Shown: in pieces, positions 29,749 through 37,813 of the stretch
Layout of the letters: each line of letters opens with the position of its first letter
How positions within the stretch are numbered: the first letter of the stretch is position 1
NCBI GenBank assembly: GCA_964399265.1
Contig: CAYNQF010000014.1
Coordinates: 1-39,827, forward strand
Length of the DNA stretch: 39,827 nt
Source of the DNA: WJLY01 sp964399265
GTDB taxonomy: Bacteria; Joyebacterota; Joyebacteria; Joyebacterales; Joyebacteraceae
Direction: 5' to 3'
Made by a program: the position numbers and the translations under genes
The notes under the pieces: generated by a model
Database searches by the model: none
What the model saw: the letters and a program-made list of their open reading frames with translations, nothing else
Told to the model about the DNA's origin: nothing

Positions 29749-31740
29749 ATGAGCGAGAGGAAGCACCTGGGCCCCGACGCGTACGGAGGTTGTGAGGGGG
29801 AGGACTACGGTCCGTACGTGGCGCACGAGCGCGAGATCCCGGAGTTCACCCTGAGGGCTCTGGCGGCCGGCGCGCTCATAGGCATCGTCTTCGGAGCGGC
29901 CAACGCGTACATCGGTCTCAAGGTAGGCATGACGGTGTCCGCGTCCATCCCGGCCGCTGTTCTGGCCATCGCGCTCTCGAGACATCTGCGCCGGAAGGCG
30001 ACCGTCCTTGAGACCAACATGGTGCAGACCGTCGGGTCGGCCGGCGAGTCGCTTGCGGCGGGCATCATCTTCACGATCCCGGCTCTCATAGTCCTCGGAC
30101 TCATACCCCAGTTGTCGAAGGTCTTCATCCTCGCGGTGATCGGGGGCATTCTGGGCGTCCTGTTCATGATCCCGCTCCGCAGGTACCTCATGGTGAAGCA
30201 GCACGGGATACTGCCGTTCCCGGAGGGGACGGCGTGCGCCGAGGTGCTGGTCGCGGGAGACGCCGGCGGCTCCAGGGTGAAGCGCGTGATGGGCGCGCTC
30301 GGGATCGCGGCGGTCTACAAGTTCGCAATGGAGGGCATGGCGCTCTGGCCGTACAAGCCCTCGTGGCAGATCAGAGGAATACAGGGTGCGCAGGTGGGCG
30401 CGGAGGTCACCCCGTCGCTTCTCGGAGTGGGCTACGTCATCGGGCCGCGCATCGCGGGCATCATGATGGCCGGAGGCGCGCTCGGCTGGCTCGTTCTCAT
30501 ACCGCTCATCAAGATGCTGGGCGGCAGCCTGACCGAACCGCTCTACCCCGCTACGACGCTCGTGAGGGACATGTCCGCGATAGAGATCTGGGACAACTAC
30601 ATTCGCTACATCGGCGCGGGTGCGGTCGCTTTCGGAGGCCTGGTGACGCTGGTCAAGGCGGTGCCGACGATCATAGACTCCTTTGGGCAGGGGATGCGCC
30701 AGCTGTTCAAGAGGGAGAACTGCGGCCTCCTCCCGCGCACCGCGCAGGACCTGCCGATGACGCTCGTCCTGGGCGGCGCGATCGCGCTCGGCATCCTCGC
30801 GTGGCTGCTCCCGCAGATCCCCGTCAACGCGCTCGGAGCGCTTCTCATCATCATCTTCGGTCTCTTCTTCGTCACGGTCTCCTCGAGGATCGTCGGTCTC
30901 CTGGGCTCCTCGTCGAATCCGGCGTCGGGCATGACGATCGCGACGTTGCTGGCCACGAGCCTCATCTTCCTCTGGATGGGATGGACCGGCCCGGCCGGCA
31001 TGGTCGGAGCGATCTCCGTCGGCGCCGTCGTATGCATTGCGATCTGTATAGCCTCAGACACGTCGCAGGACCTGAAGACCGGGTTCCTGGTGGGAGCCAC
31101 TCCCAGACGACAGCAGGTCGGCGAGCTGGTCGGCGTGCTCACGTCGGCGGCCGTGATCGGCTGGGTCGTCTTCTTCCTCAACGACACGTACGGCATCGGC
31201 TCGGACAGGTTGCCGGCGCCGCAGGCGGTCCTCATGTCGATGGTCGTGCGCGGCGTGCTCGAGATGTCGCTGCCGTGGACGCTCGTCTTCATCGGAGCGT
31301 TCCTGGCGATGTGCGTGGAGATCCTCGGTGTGCCGTCGCTTCCGTTCGCCGTCGGGCTCTATCTTCCGATCAGGCTGTCGACGCCCATCATGACGGGCGG
31401 CCTGGTCAGGGGCCTGGCGTCGCGCACGAGGGACGCGGGCGAGCTTCACGAAAGACGGGAGCGGGGGGTGCTCTTCGGGTCGGGTCTCATCGCCGGGGGA
31501 GGCCTCACGGGCCTCCTCGTGGCGTTCCTCGAGAACGCGAACATACAATACCGGGAATTCCTGCGCACCGGTGCGCCCATGGGCGCGGTCCCCAAGGCGA
31601 TGGCGATCTTCTACGAGAAGGTCCACCTTGGCTTCGGCTGGGCCGGGGACTGGTCCGGGCTGGTGGCAGTGGTGGCGTTCCTGGCCCTGACGGCCTCTCT
31701 CATCTGGAGCGTGGGGATCTGGCAGAGGGGCCGCGACTAG
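29749..31740 (+). CDS. OPT-family oligopeptide transporter
   Basis: A 663-residue polytopic transporter of the OPT/YSL superfamily, typical in length for bacterial members. It shows 'A-N-A-Y-I-G-L-K-V-G-M-T-V-S-A-S-I-P', 'E-T-N-M-V-Q-T-V-G-S-A-G-E-S-L-A-A-G', 'F-P-E-G-T-A-C-A-E-V-L' and 'S-S-S-N-P-A-S-G-M-T', with about 14-16 membrane segments. OPT proteins import peptides or metal chelates by proton symport. The ATG at 29749 has a GGAGAG site; the frame from 29674 is dropped. Last of the three transporters. The next gene has its own promoter 33 bases after this stop. Confidence 0.92.
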   Translation: MSERKHLGPDAYGGCEGEDYGPYVAHEREIPEFTLRALAAGALIGIVFGAANAYIGLKVGMTVSASIPAAVLAIALSRHLRRKATVLETNMVQTVGSAGESLAAGIIFTIPALIVLGLIPQLSKVFILAVIGGILGVLFMIPLRRYLMVKQHGILPFPEGTACAEVLVAGDAGGSRVKRVMGALGIAAVYKFAMEGMALWPYKPSWQIRGIQGAQVGAEVTPSLLGVGYVIGPRIAGIMMAGGALGWLVLIPLIKMLGGSLTEPLYPATTLVRDMSAIEIWDNYIRYIGAGAVAFGGLVTLVKAVPTIIDSFGQGMRQLFKRENCGLLPRTAQDLPMTLVLGGAIALGILAWLLPQIPVNALGALLIIIFGLFFVTVSSRIVGLLGSSSNPASGMTIATLLATSLIFLWMGWTGPAGMVGAISVGAVVCIAICIASDTSQDLKTGFLVGATPRRQQVGELVGVLTSAAVIGWVVFFLNDTYGIGSDRLPAPQAVLMSMVVRGVLEMSLPWTLVFIGAFLAMCVEILGVPSLPFAVGLYLPIRLSTPIMTGGLVRGLASRTRDAGELHERRERGVLFGSGLIAGGGLTGLLVAFLENANIQYREFLRTGAPMGAVPKAMAIFYEKVHLGFGWAGDWSGLVAVVAFLALTASLIWSVGIWQRGRD

Positions 31741-31772
31741 CCGTCAGTCGCAAACTATAGCGAAGAAGGTGC

Positions 31773-31801
31773 TTGACCGCTGAGCGAGCGGGGCTTAGAG
31801 T
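31773..31801 (+). promoter_or_regulatory. Sigma-70-type promoter of the acyltransferase/glycosyltransferase cluster
   Basis: TTGACC (31773-31778), exactly 17 bases, TAGAGT (31796-31801). Transcription is expected near 31808, about 40 bases before the first gene of the cluster. It separates the cluster from the OPT transporter. Confidence 0.75.
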
Positions 31802-31849
31802 CTTTGGTGCGATGCACTAAGACTTCCCCGAACACGATGAGTGTCAGTC

Positions 31850-32164
31850 ATGCAGAGGCGTATAGTAAAGCACCGCAACAGGCGACTCTACGACGTTCTG
31901 GAGGGCAGGGTGATAACCCTGCTGGAGCTGTCCGACCTCGTGGCGGCGGGCGAGACCGTGGCCGTGGAACTCAAGGGCACGGGCGAGGACATAACAGCGG
32001 TCACGCTGGCCTCGTCGATCACGGAGCGGCTTCGCAGGCGCCCCTACGAACGCCTCGGAGCCGAGGTGGCCTCGGCCCTGTCTCGCGCGCTTCGCGGGAC
32101 CAGGGACGACGACGGTCGCAACGGCACCGGCGGCCGCGAAGACGGCGCGGGATTCCAGAGTTGA
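31850..32164 (+). CDS. Stand-alone PHB_acc_N (PhaR-type) DNA-binding-domain protein
   Basis: A 104-residue protein. Residues 1-60 match the N-terminal domain of the polyhydroxyalkanoate synthesis regulator PhaR ('R-R-I-V-K-H-R-N-R-R-L-Y-D-V', 'I-T-L-L-E-L-S-D-L-V-A-A-G-E', 'G-E-D-I-T-A-V-T-L'). The following PHB_acc domain is missing; the rest is a basic then Gly/Asp-rich tail. No PHA synthase or phasin gene is near. The start is not decided by a ribosome site (none is strong): ATG 31850 is chosen, with GTG 31841 and ATG 31837 as alternatives. It is first in a cluster of lipid-type genes, so it may be their local regulator. That is inference. Confidence 0.78.
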   Translation: MQRRIVKHRNRRLYDVLEGRVITLLELSDLVAAGETVAVELKGTGEDITAVTLASSITERLRRRPYERLGAEVASALSRALRGTRDDDGRNGTGGREDGAGFQS

Positions 32165-32181
32165 ACGGGAGCGAGGACAGG

Positions 32182-34455
32182 GTGCGTCAGGGCAGCCCGA
32201 CAAGCGCCAGGGCGGGGCTTCTGGACCTGTTCAGGAACGGGAACTTCTCGCTCCTGTGGTCCAGTTCGCTCGCCTCACAGCTGGGCGACCATCTGAACCT
32301 CATGGCGCTCACGGCGCTCATCTTCTCGCTGTCGGCGGGCGCCATCAAGGGTCTGGAGTTCTCCAAGATCCTGCTTCTTGCGAGCGTGCCCGTCCTGATC
32401 TTCGGCCCGATATCGGGCGTCTTTGCGGACCGGTACTCGCGCAAGAAGCTCATGATCGCGTCGGACCTGGTGCGGACAGGTCTCGTCGCGCTCATACCGT
32501 TCGTCTCGAGGAGCATGGTCCCCGTATATGTGATCGTCTTCCTCGTCTTCACCATCAACCGCTTCTACCTGTCGGCGAAGTCGGCGGCCATACCGCTCGT
32601 CGTGGGCAAAGACAGGCTGATGGAGGCGAACTCGCTCCTGAACGTGGCGATGATGGCCACCATCATGATCGGCCCCTGGGGCGGCGGTCTCCTGGTCGAG
32701 AAGTTCGGGTACACCTGGGGCTTCCTGGCGGACGCCGCGACCTATCTCATCTCCGGCTCGCTGATGGCATTCATCACTCTCAGAAGCCTCTCGGAGCTCG
32801 AGACGGAGAGACGGCAGAAGTTCGCCGAGCACGGCGAGGCCATCCGCAAGTCGGCCAGACACGCGCTACGCGTTCAGAGCGCCGGTGAACTCCGGGAGGA
32901 GGCGGCGCGTATAGGACACGAGATCGCGGCCCCGATCGAGGAGGAGGTCGAGGTCATAGGGTCCGCATACCACAGGCTTCTGCGCGACCTGCGCGAGGGC
33001 GTGGACCAGATGAGGGGCCGCGCGCCGGTCATCTACTCCACGGTCTCGTACTCGGCGATCATGTTCGTGGCGGGCTTCGTGCTCATCGCCTGCCCGGTCC
33101 TCGTGCGAAACGAGTTCGGCCTGGGCGCCGCGGACCTCGGAATGCTCTTCTCCGCGGGCGGTATCGGGATGCTGCTCGGCTCGCTGGTTCTGGGCAAGTT
33201 CTTCCAGGGGACCCCGCGACGAGGGATCATCTCGGTGAGCTTCCTGCTGTCCGGCATCGCGATCTCGCTCCTCGCGTTCGCCGGCAACATCAGGGCGCTG
33301 GGTGCCTGGATCTTCCTGCTCGGCTTCTTCATCGCGCCGTCGATGGTGACCTGCGACACGATCCTGCAGGAGAACATGCCGGGCGTGTCGGTCGGCAAGG
33401 CCTTCGGCTTCAGGGACATGGTCTCGAGGGCCGCGTTCGGCGTGGCGGGCATCCTGTCCGGCATCATCGTGGACTTCACCGGACCGCGGAACCTGCTTGT
33501 GGTCATCGCCGTCGCGTGTCTTGGCTATTCCGCCCTTTCGCTCGTGCTGTACGCGGACACGTCGAAGGCGAATCTCCTGAACGCCTATCCTCTGATGAGG
33601 ATCGTGTCCGTGCTGGCGTCGGCGCTGCCGCGCAGGTTCTCGTACTTCGTCGCCCGGGCGCTGTCCGACGTGGCGCACCTCGTCTTTACCGAGAAGCGCG
33701 GGTGGGCGCGGGACAACATCGCTCGCGTCATATCGAGTCCTCCCGACAGCAGCGAGACGAAGGCGCTCGCCAGGCGCATGTTCAGGTCATACGGGCTGTA
33801 CTGGGCGGACTTCTTCGGCCTGGGAGGTAAGTTCGCGCGCGACATCAGCAAGCTCGTCAGGGTCGAGGGACTCGAGCATCTCAGGAAGGCGCTCGAGCGC
33901 GGCAAGGGCGTGATCTTCGTGACCGCGCACATCGGGAGCTGGGACGTCGGAGGCGTGGCCCTCTCCGGGATTTCCGGTCTGCCCGCGTTGTCGGCGGTGG
34001 TGGAACCGGTGTCCAAGGAGTCGTCTGACTACGCGATGACCGAGATACGCGAGAAGCGCGGGATCAACGTCATTCCTCTGGGCAGGCCCCTCGCGATAGG
34101 GCGGGCGCTGCGCAGGAACGAGATAGTCTTTGTCGTCGGTGACCGGCTCGTCGGGGCGGAAGGAGTCGGGGTAGACTTCTTCGGAGAGAGGACGCTCTTC
34201 CCGCGCGGTGCGGCCTACTGGGCCGTCAAGAGCGGGGCGGCGATCATCCCGGGTTTCTGCATACGACAGCCCGATGGCACGTACATCGGACATATAGAGG
34301 AGGCGATCCTGTCGGACGGCCAGGAGGATGCTGAGTCCGGGATCAGGGTGCAGACGCAGAGGATCGCCTCGGTGATGGAGCGCTACATCTCCACGTACCC
34401 CGAGCAGTGGTGCATGCTCCAGCCGCTGCACAGCGCGGCATGGAGGGGAGCGTGA
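32182..34455 (+). CDS. MFS transporter fused to an LpxL/PatA-type acyltransferase
   Basis: A 757-residue two-domain membrane protein. Residues about 10-440 are an MFS transporter ('L-F-R-N-G-N-F-S-L-L-W-S-S-S', 'D-R-Y-S-R-K-K-L-M-I-A-S-D'). Its two halves are split by a long, charged, probably helical cytoplasmic loop (about 205-285). Residues about 485-750 are a lysophospholipid/lipid A-type acyltransferase (LABLAT: LpxL, HtrB, PatA) with the catalytic H-x4-D in 'H-I-G-S-W-D' (His583, Asp588), 'F-F-G-E-R-T-L-F-P-R-G-A-A' and the C-terminal 'Y-P-E-Q-W-C-M-L' typical of the family. The known LplT-Aas fusion joins an MFS lysolipid flippase to a PlsC-type acyltransferase; here the acyltransferase is of a different family. 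The GTG at 32182 follows GAGGACAG; a TTG at 32161 overlapping the previous stop is possible. The stop overlaps the glycosyltransferase start. Confidence 0.88.
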   Translation: MRQGSPTSARAGLLDLFRNGNFSLLWSSSLASQLGDHLNLMALTALIFSLSAGAIKGLEFSKILLLASVPVLIFGPISGVFADRYSRKKLMIASDLVRTGLVALIPFVSRSMVPVYVIVFLVFTINRFYLSAKSAAIPLVVGKDRLMEANSLLNVAMMATIMIGPWGGGLLVEKFGYTWGFLADAATYLISGSLMAFITLRSLSELETERRQKFAEHGEAIRKSARHALRVQSAGELREEAARIGHEIAAPIEEEVEVIGSAYHRLLRDLREGVDQMRGRAPVIYSTVSYSAIMFVAGFVLIACPVLVRNEFGLGAADLGMLFSAGGIGMLLGSLVLGKFFQGTPRRGIISVSFLLSGIAISLLAFAGNIRALGAWIFLLGFFIAPSMVTCDTILQENMPGVSVGKAFGFRDMVSRAAFGVAGILSGIIVDFTGPRNLLVVIAVACLGYSALSLVLYADTSKANLLNAYPLMRIVSVLASALPRRFSYFVARALSDVAHLVFTEKRGWARDNIARVISSPPDSSETKALARRMFRSYGLYWADFFGLGGKFARDISKLVRVEGLEHLRKALERGKGVIFVTAHIGSWDVGGVALSGISGLPALSAVVEPVSKESSDYAMTEIREKRGINVIPLGRPLAIGRALRRNEIVFVVGDRLVGAEGVGVDFFGERTLFPRGAAYWAVKSGAAIIPGFCIRQPDGTYIGHIEEAILSDGQEDAESGIRVQTQRIASVMERYISTYPEQWCMLQPLHSAAWRGA

Positions 34456-35630
34456 GGATCGGAATAGTCACACCCGTGTTCCATCCGTATCCCGGGGGCG
34501 TGCCGGAGCACGTCTACCACGAGTACCTCGAGTTGCGGCGCAGAGGGCACGGTGTCAAGGTGATCACCACGCGCTTCGGACCTGGAGAGAGCCCGGTCGA
34601 GGAGGACGTGATACGCGTCGGCCGGACCGTGTCGGTGCCCGCCAACGGTTCGATGTGCCCGGTGGCGTTCCACCCGTCGATGCGCGCGGTGCTCAGAGAC
34701 GCGTTCGAGAACGAGGCGTTCGAAGTGCTGCACGTTCACGAGCCTCTCATGCCGTTTCTGTGTCTGTCCGCGATCGACGTATCACGCGTACCCGTCGTCG
34801 GGACCTTCCATGCCAGCAATGAGTCGCGGCTGGGCTACAAGATGTTCGGGCCGGTGCTCGGTCGGAGGTTCGCGAGGCTGAACAGGCGCATCTGCGTGTC
34901 GAAGGCGGCGATGGAAACGGTACGCCCTCACTTCGGCGGAACGTACGACCTCATTCCGAACGGCGTCGACGTAGGGAGGTTCGCGTCGGCGGAGCCGTTG
35001 GAGGAGCTGCAGGACGGTTCGTTCAACATGCTCTTCGTCGGGAGGATGGAGCCCCGCAAGGGCGCCAAGTATCTGCTCAGGGCCATGCCGGAGATCCTGA
35101 GGAGAGTGCCGTCGGCGCGGCTGACGGTCGTGGGCAGCGGTCCGCTCACCGGACACTACCGCTCGTATCTTGAAGAGGGCTGCGGAGATCGCGTCCGTTT
35201 CGCGGGCAGGGTGTCAGGAGAGATGCTCGCGCGGCACTTCGCCACCGCCGACGTCTACTGCTCGCCGGCCACGGGCGGCGAGAGCTTCGGCATCGTGCTG
35301 CTCGAGGCCATGGCGGCGGGCGCGGCGATCGTCGCGTCCGCGATTCCCGGCTATCGCGACGTGGTCGAGCACGGCAAGACGGGGCTTCTGGTGGAGCCGA
35401 AATCGCCCGAGGCGATAGCCGAGGCCGTCGCGAGGCTCCACGCCGACCCGGCCCTCTCGCGCCGTCTGGTTGAAGGCGCGACGCAGGAAGTGCGTCGATA
35501 CGCCTGGGACCGCGTGGCGGGGGAGATCCTGGACGTGCTGGCCGCGGCCGCCGGGTCCGGCCGCGAGGGACGCCGACCTCGGGCTGCCGCCGGCGGGGCG
35601 GCTCGCAGCAGGATCGAGTCCGGAGTTTGA
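34452..35630 (+). CDS. GT4 glycosyltransferase resembling phosphatidylinositol mannosyltransferase PimA
   Basis: A 392-residue GT-B-fold glycosyltransferase of family GT4. N-domain: 'M-R-I-G-I-V-T-P'-like start, the 'P-G-G-V-P-E-H-V' loop, 'V-L-H-V-H-E-P', 'V-G-T-F-H-A-S'. C-domain: 'V-G-R-M-E-P-R-K-G', 'D-V-Y-C-S-P-A-T-G-G-E-S-F-G-I-V-L-L-E-A-M-A-A-G'. Candidate catalytic residues are His120, Arg198, Lys203 and Glu277. From memory these line up with His118, Arg196, Lys202 and Glu274 of mycobacterial PimA, whose sequence it resembles throughout. PimA adds mannose from GDP-mannose to phosphatidylinositol. The GTG at 34452 overlaps the upstream stop (GTGA) and has GGAGGGGA. The C-terminal 25 residues are low-complexity. 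The acceptor here is unproven; other GT4 sugars are possible. Confidence 0.88.
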   Translation: MRIGIVTPVFHPYPGGVPEHVYHEYLELRRRGHGVKVITTRFGPGESPVEEDVIRVGRTVSVPANGSMCPVAFHPSMRAVLRDAFENEAFEVLHVHEPLMPFLCLSAIDVSRVPVVGTFHASNESRLGYKMFGPVLGRRFARLNRRICVSKAAMETVRPHFGGTYDLIPNGVDVGRFASAEPLEELQDGSFNMLFVGRMEPRKGAKYLLRAMPEILRRVPSARLTVVGSGPLTGHYRSYLEEGCGDRVRFAGRVSGEMLARHFATADVYCSPATGGESFGIVLLEAMAAGAAIVASAIPGYRDVVEHGKTGLLVEPKSPEAIAEAVARLHADPALSRRLVEGATQEVRRYAWDRVAGEILDVLAAAAGSGREGRRPRAAAGGAARSRIESGV

Positions 35631-35700
35631 GTTCAGCGAGGCGACCGCCCAGCGGCGCCCGAACGGAACAGGAAGCTGACGTCATGCGCGGAGGAGAGTG

Positions 35701-37083
35701 ATGAGAACAGGACTGCGGACGCTAAGCAGGGCACAGGCCGCCAAGGCGCTCCTCAACCTGGTGCCGCACATCTCGGTCGACAATCTGGTGCGTGCCAGCA
35801 GGTTCGCGGAGAAGCTGACGCGCGTGGAGAGGGACCGCGAGGTCATCAGATCTCTCCGGGGACTCTTCGAGGAACGCCACCCGGCAGTCCTCATGGCCAA
35901 GGACGTCATGGAGCGCCTGTCGCCCAACTGCAGGAAGAAGATCATCGAGAACCTGTTCGTGAACGCGTTCCTGATCGGCACCGACAAGCGTGAGATCGAG
36001 ATGCCGAGGACGGAGGGATTCAAGCCCCCGATGCTCCTCGTGATCAGTCCGACGATGCGGTGCAATCTGAGATGCCCGGGCTGCTATGCGGGAGAGTATG
36101 AGCAGCACCAGGGGCTGTCCGCCGACCTCGTCGACCGTATCATCACCGAGGCGAAGTCGATGGGGACCTACTTCATCACGATGAGCGGTGGCGAGATCTT
36201 TATGCGGCCCGACATGTTCGACATCTGGAAGGAACACGACGACGTCTTCTTCCAGCTTTATACGAACGGGACGATGATCGACGAGAAGACGGCCGCGAAG
36301 CTGGAGGAGTGCGGGAACGTCTCACCGATGATCAGCCTCGAGGGTCATAGGGAGAGGACCGACGCGAGACGCGGCCCGGGCACCTACGACCGCGTGATGC
36401 GGGCCATGGATAACCTCCGGGAGGCGGGGGTCATGTTCGGCACGTCGTTCACCGAGACGCGCGAGAACATGGAGGAGATCGCCAGCGACGAGATCCTCGA
36501 CATGCTGGTTGAGAAGGGGGCCCTCGTGGCCTGGTACTTCCAGTACATCCCGATAGGGCGCGAGCCTCACACCGAGCTCATGCCCACCCCGGAGCAACGC
36601 GACTGGCTGCGCAGGCGCCTTCTCGACATTCGCGAGGAGAAGGCCATCTTCATAGGCGACTTCTGGAACGACGGGTATTACGTCGAAGGCTGCATAGCGG
36701 CCGGCCGCGAGTACATTCACGTGAACGCGAACGGCGACGTCGAGCCTTGCGTGTTCTGCCACTTCTCTGTCGACAACATCCGGGACAAGAGCCTGAAGGA
36801 GGTGCTGAACTCGGACTTCATGAAGGCTATCAGGCGCGAGCAGCCCTACAGGGAGAACTACCTGACGCCGTGCATGCTCATCGACGAGCCGGACGTGCTC
36901 CGGACGGCGGTGGCGAAGTACCACGCGCATCCGACGCACCCTGGTGCCGAGACCCTCGTGACCGAGCTTAAGGACGAGATCGACGCATACGCGAAGAGCT
37001 ATCGTGCGATCGCAGACGATGTGTGGGACAAGGAGTACAAAGAGAAGAATTCGAGGAGGGTGAAGTCCGCGAGATACGCGTGA
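35701..37083 (+). CDS. Radical SAM protein with SPASM-like auxiliary cluster
   Basis: A 460-residue radical S-adenosylmethionine enzyme. A helical N-terminal region (1-110) leads to the cluster motif 'C-N-L-R-C-P-G-C-Y' (Cys121, Cys125, Cys128), then 'M-S-G-G-E-I-F' (SAM-binding GGE) and 'Y-T-N-G-T-M-I'. The C-terminal region has Cys331, Cys350, Cys353 and Cys391 ('G-D-V-E-P-C-V-F-C-H-F'), a SPASM-like set able to hold one further 4Fe-4S cluster. The N-terminal 'N-L-F-V-N-A-F-L-I-G' before the cluster marks a family I know only as 'radical SAM protein'. Given the lipid-type neighbours, a lipid-modifying reaction such as hydrocarbon-chain coupling is conceivable but unproven. The ATG at 35701 has GGAGGAGAG. 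It is 70 bases after the glycosyltransferase. Confidence 0.88.
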   Translation: MRTGLRTLSRAQAAKALLNLVPHISVDNLVRASRFAEKLTRVERDREVIRSLRGLFEERHPAVLMAKDVMERLSPNCRKKIIENLFVNAFLIGTDKREIEMPRTEGFKPPMLLVISPTMRCNLRCPGCYAGEYEQHQGLSADLVDRIITEAKSMGTYFITMSGGEIFMRPDMFDIWKEHDDVFFQLYTNGTMIDEKTAAKLEECGNVSPMISLEGHRERTDARRGPGTYDRVMRAMDNLREAGVMFGTSFTETRENMEEIASDEILDMLVEKGALVAWYFQYIPIGREPHTELMPTPEQRDWLRRRLLDIREEKAIFIGDFWNDGYYVEGCIAAGREYIHVNANGDVEPCVFCHFSVDNIRDKSLKEVLNSDFMKAIRREQPYRENYLTPCMLIDEPDVLRTAVAKYHAHPTHPGAETLVTELKDEIDAYAKSYRAIADDVWDKEYKEKNSRRVKSARYA

Positions 37084-37125
37084 GACTTGGCTCTCTTGGC
37101 CCCACGGGCGTAGACGATGTGGCAG

Positions 37126-37138
37126 AGGGCGGCGCCCT
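37126..37138 (+). terminator. Small hairpin between the radical SAM and XRE genes
   Basis: AGGGC-GGC-GCCCT is a five-pair stem in the 95 bases between the genes. No T-run. It may partly separate the XRE gene from the upstream cluster. Confidence 0.2.
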
Positions 37139-37178
37139 GAGGGCATGTGGGTCGATTGCGGCCCGGGAGGGTAGGAGG

Positions 37179-37748
37179 ATGCTTGACAAGGCGGAGCTGG
37201 GAAGAAGGGTGAAGCTCGAGCGTCTATCCAAGGGCATGACGCTCAAGCAGGTGGCGGACGCGTCCGGCATGTCGCCGACTCACATATCCGAGATCGAGCG
37301 AGGTCGCACATCGCCTACTGTCGGTGCCCTGTTGCGGATCGCCAAGGCGCTGGACAAGTCCGCCACCTACTTCGTAGAGGACGAGGAGCTGCCCTCGGTT
37401 TCCGTCGTCCGCAGGCACGAGAGAACGCACCACGAGATGACCGACGGCGCTCTTGAGGTCGCCGGTCTGGATTTCCTCACGCGAGGCATACCGGCCGGCC
37501 GTCTACGCGTCGTCGAGCTGTCCGACGTGGAGAGGAGCCCGATCCAAGGCACGCGCCATCCGGGCGAGGAGATCGTCCTGGTAACGCGAGGACAACTCAA
37601 GGTCACCGTCGACGGCAAGCCCTACGAGCTGGGTCCAGGCGACTGCATCCAGTACAGGGCCAGCCTGGAGCACTCGATAGAGAAGCTGGGTGGCGAGAAA
37701 TCCGGCGCGATCTGGATCACCGCAGCGGAGGGACTGCTGTCGCCCTAG
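37179..37748 (+). CDS. XRE-family regulator with cupin domain
   Basis: A 189-residue transcription regulator. HTH_3/XRE domain about 5-62 ('L-G-R-R-V-K-L-E-R-L-S-K-G-M-T-L-K-Q-V-A', 'S-P-T-H-I-S-E-I-E-R-G-R-T-S-P-T-V-G-A-L'); cupin_2 domain about 105-185 ('H-P-G-E-E-I-V-L-V-T-R-G', 'L-G-P-G-D-C-I-Q-Y', 'H-S-I-E'). Such proteins sense a small metabolite in the cupin and control neighbouring genes. The frame begins at 37023, but the ATG at 37179, preceded by GGGAGGG and AGGAGG, gives the normal N-terminus. It lies in line with the lipid-type cluster and may regulate it or the following DUF3160 gene. Confidence 0.9.
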   Translation: MLDKAELGRRVKLERLSKGMTLKQVADASGMSPTHISEIERGRTSPTVGALLRIAKALDKSATYFVEDEELPSVSVVRRHERTHHEMTDGALEVAGLDFLTRGIPAGRLRVVELSDVERSPIQGTRHPGEEIVLVTRGQLKVTVDGKPYELGPGDCIQYRASLEHSIEKLGGEKSGAIWITAAEGLLSP

Positions 37749-37813
37749 CCGCTCGCGCGCAGACCGGCGTCGAACGGATGAAGCTTGCCGGACACCGAAG
37801 GGAGAGGTCGGCA

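Noticed and set aside
31804..32181. N-terminal extension of the MFS-acyltransferase protein (883 residues)
   Set aside because: The extra 126 residues overlap the PHB_acc_N gene in another frame and are Arg/Gly-rich shadow sequence.
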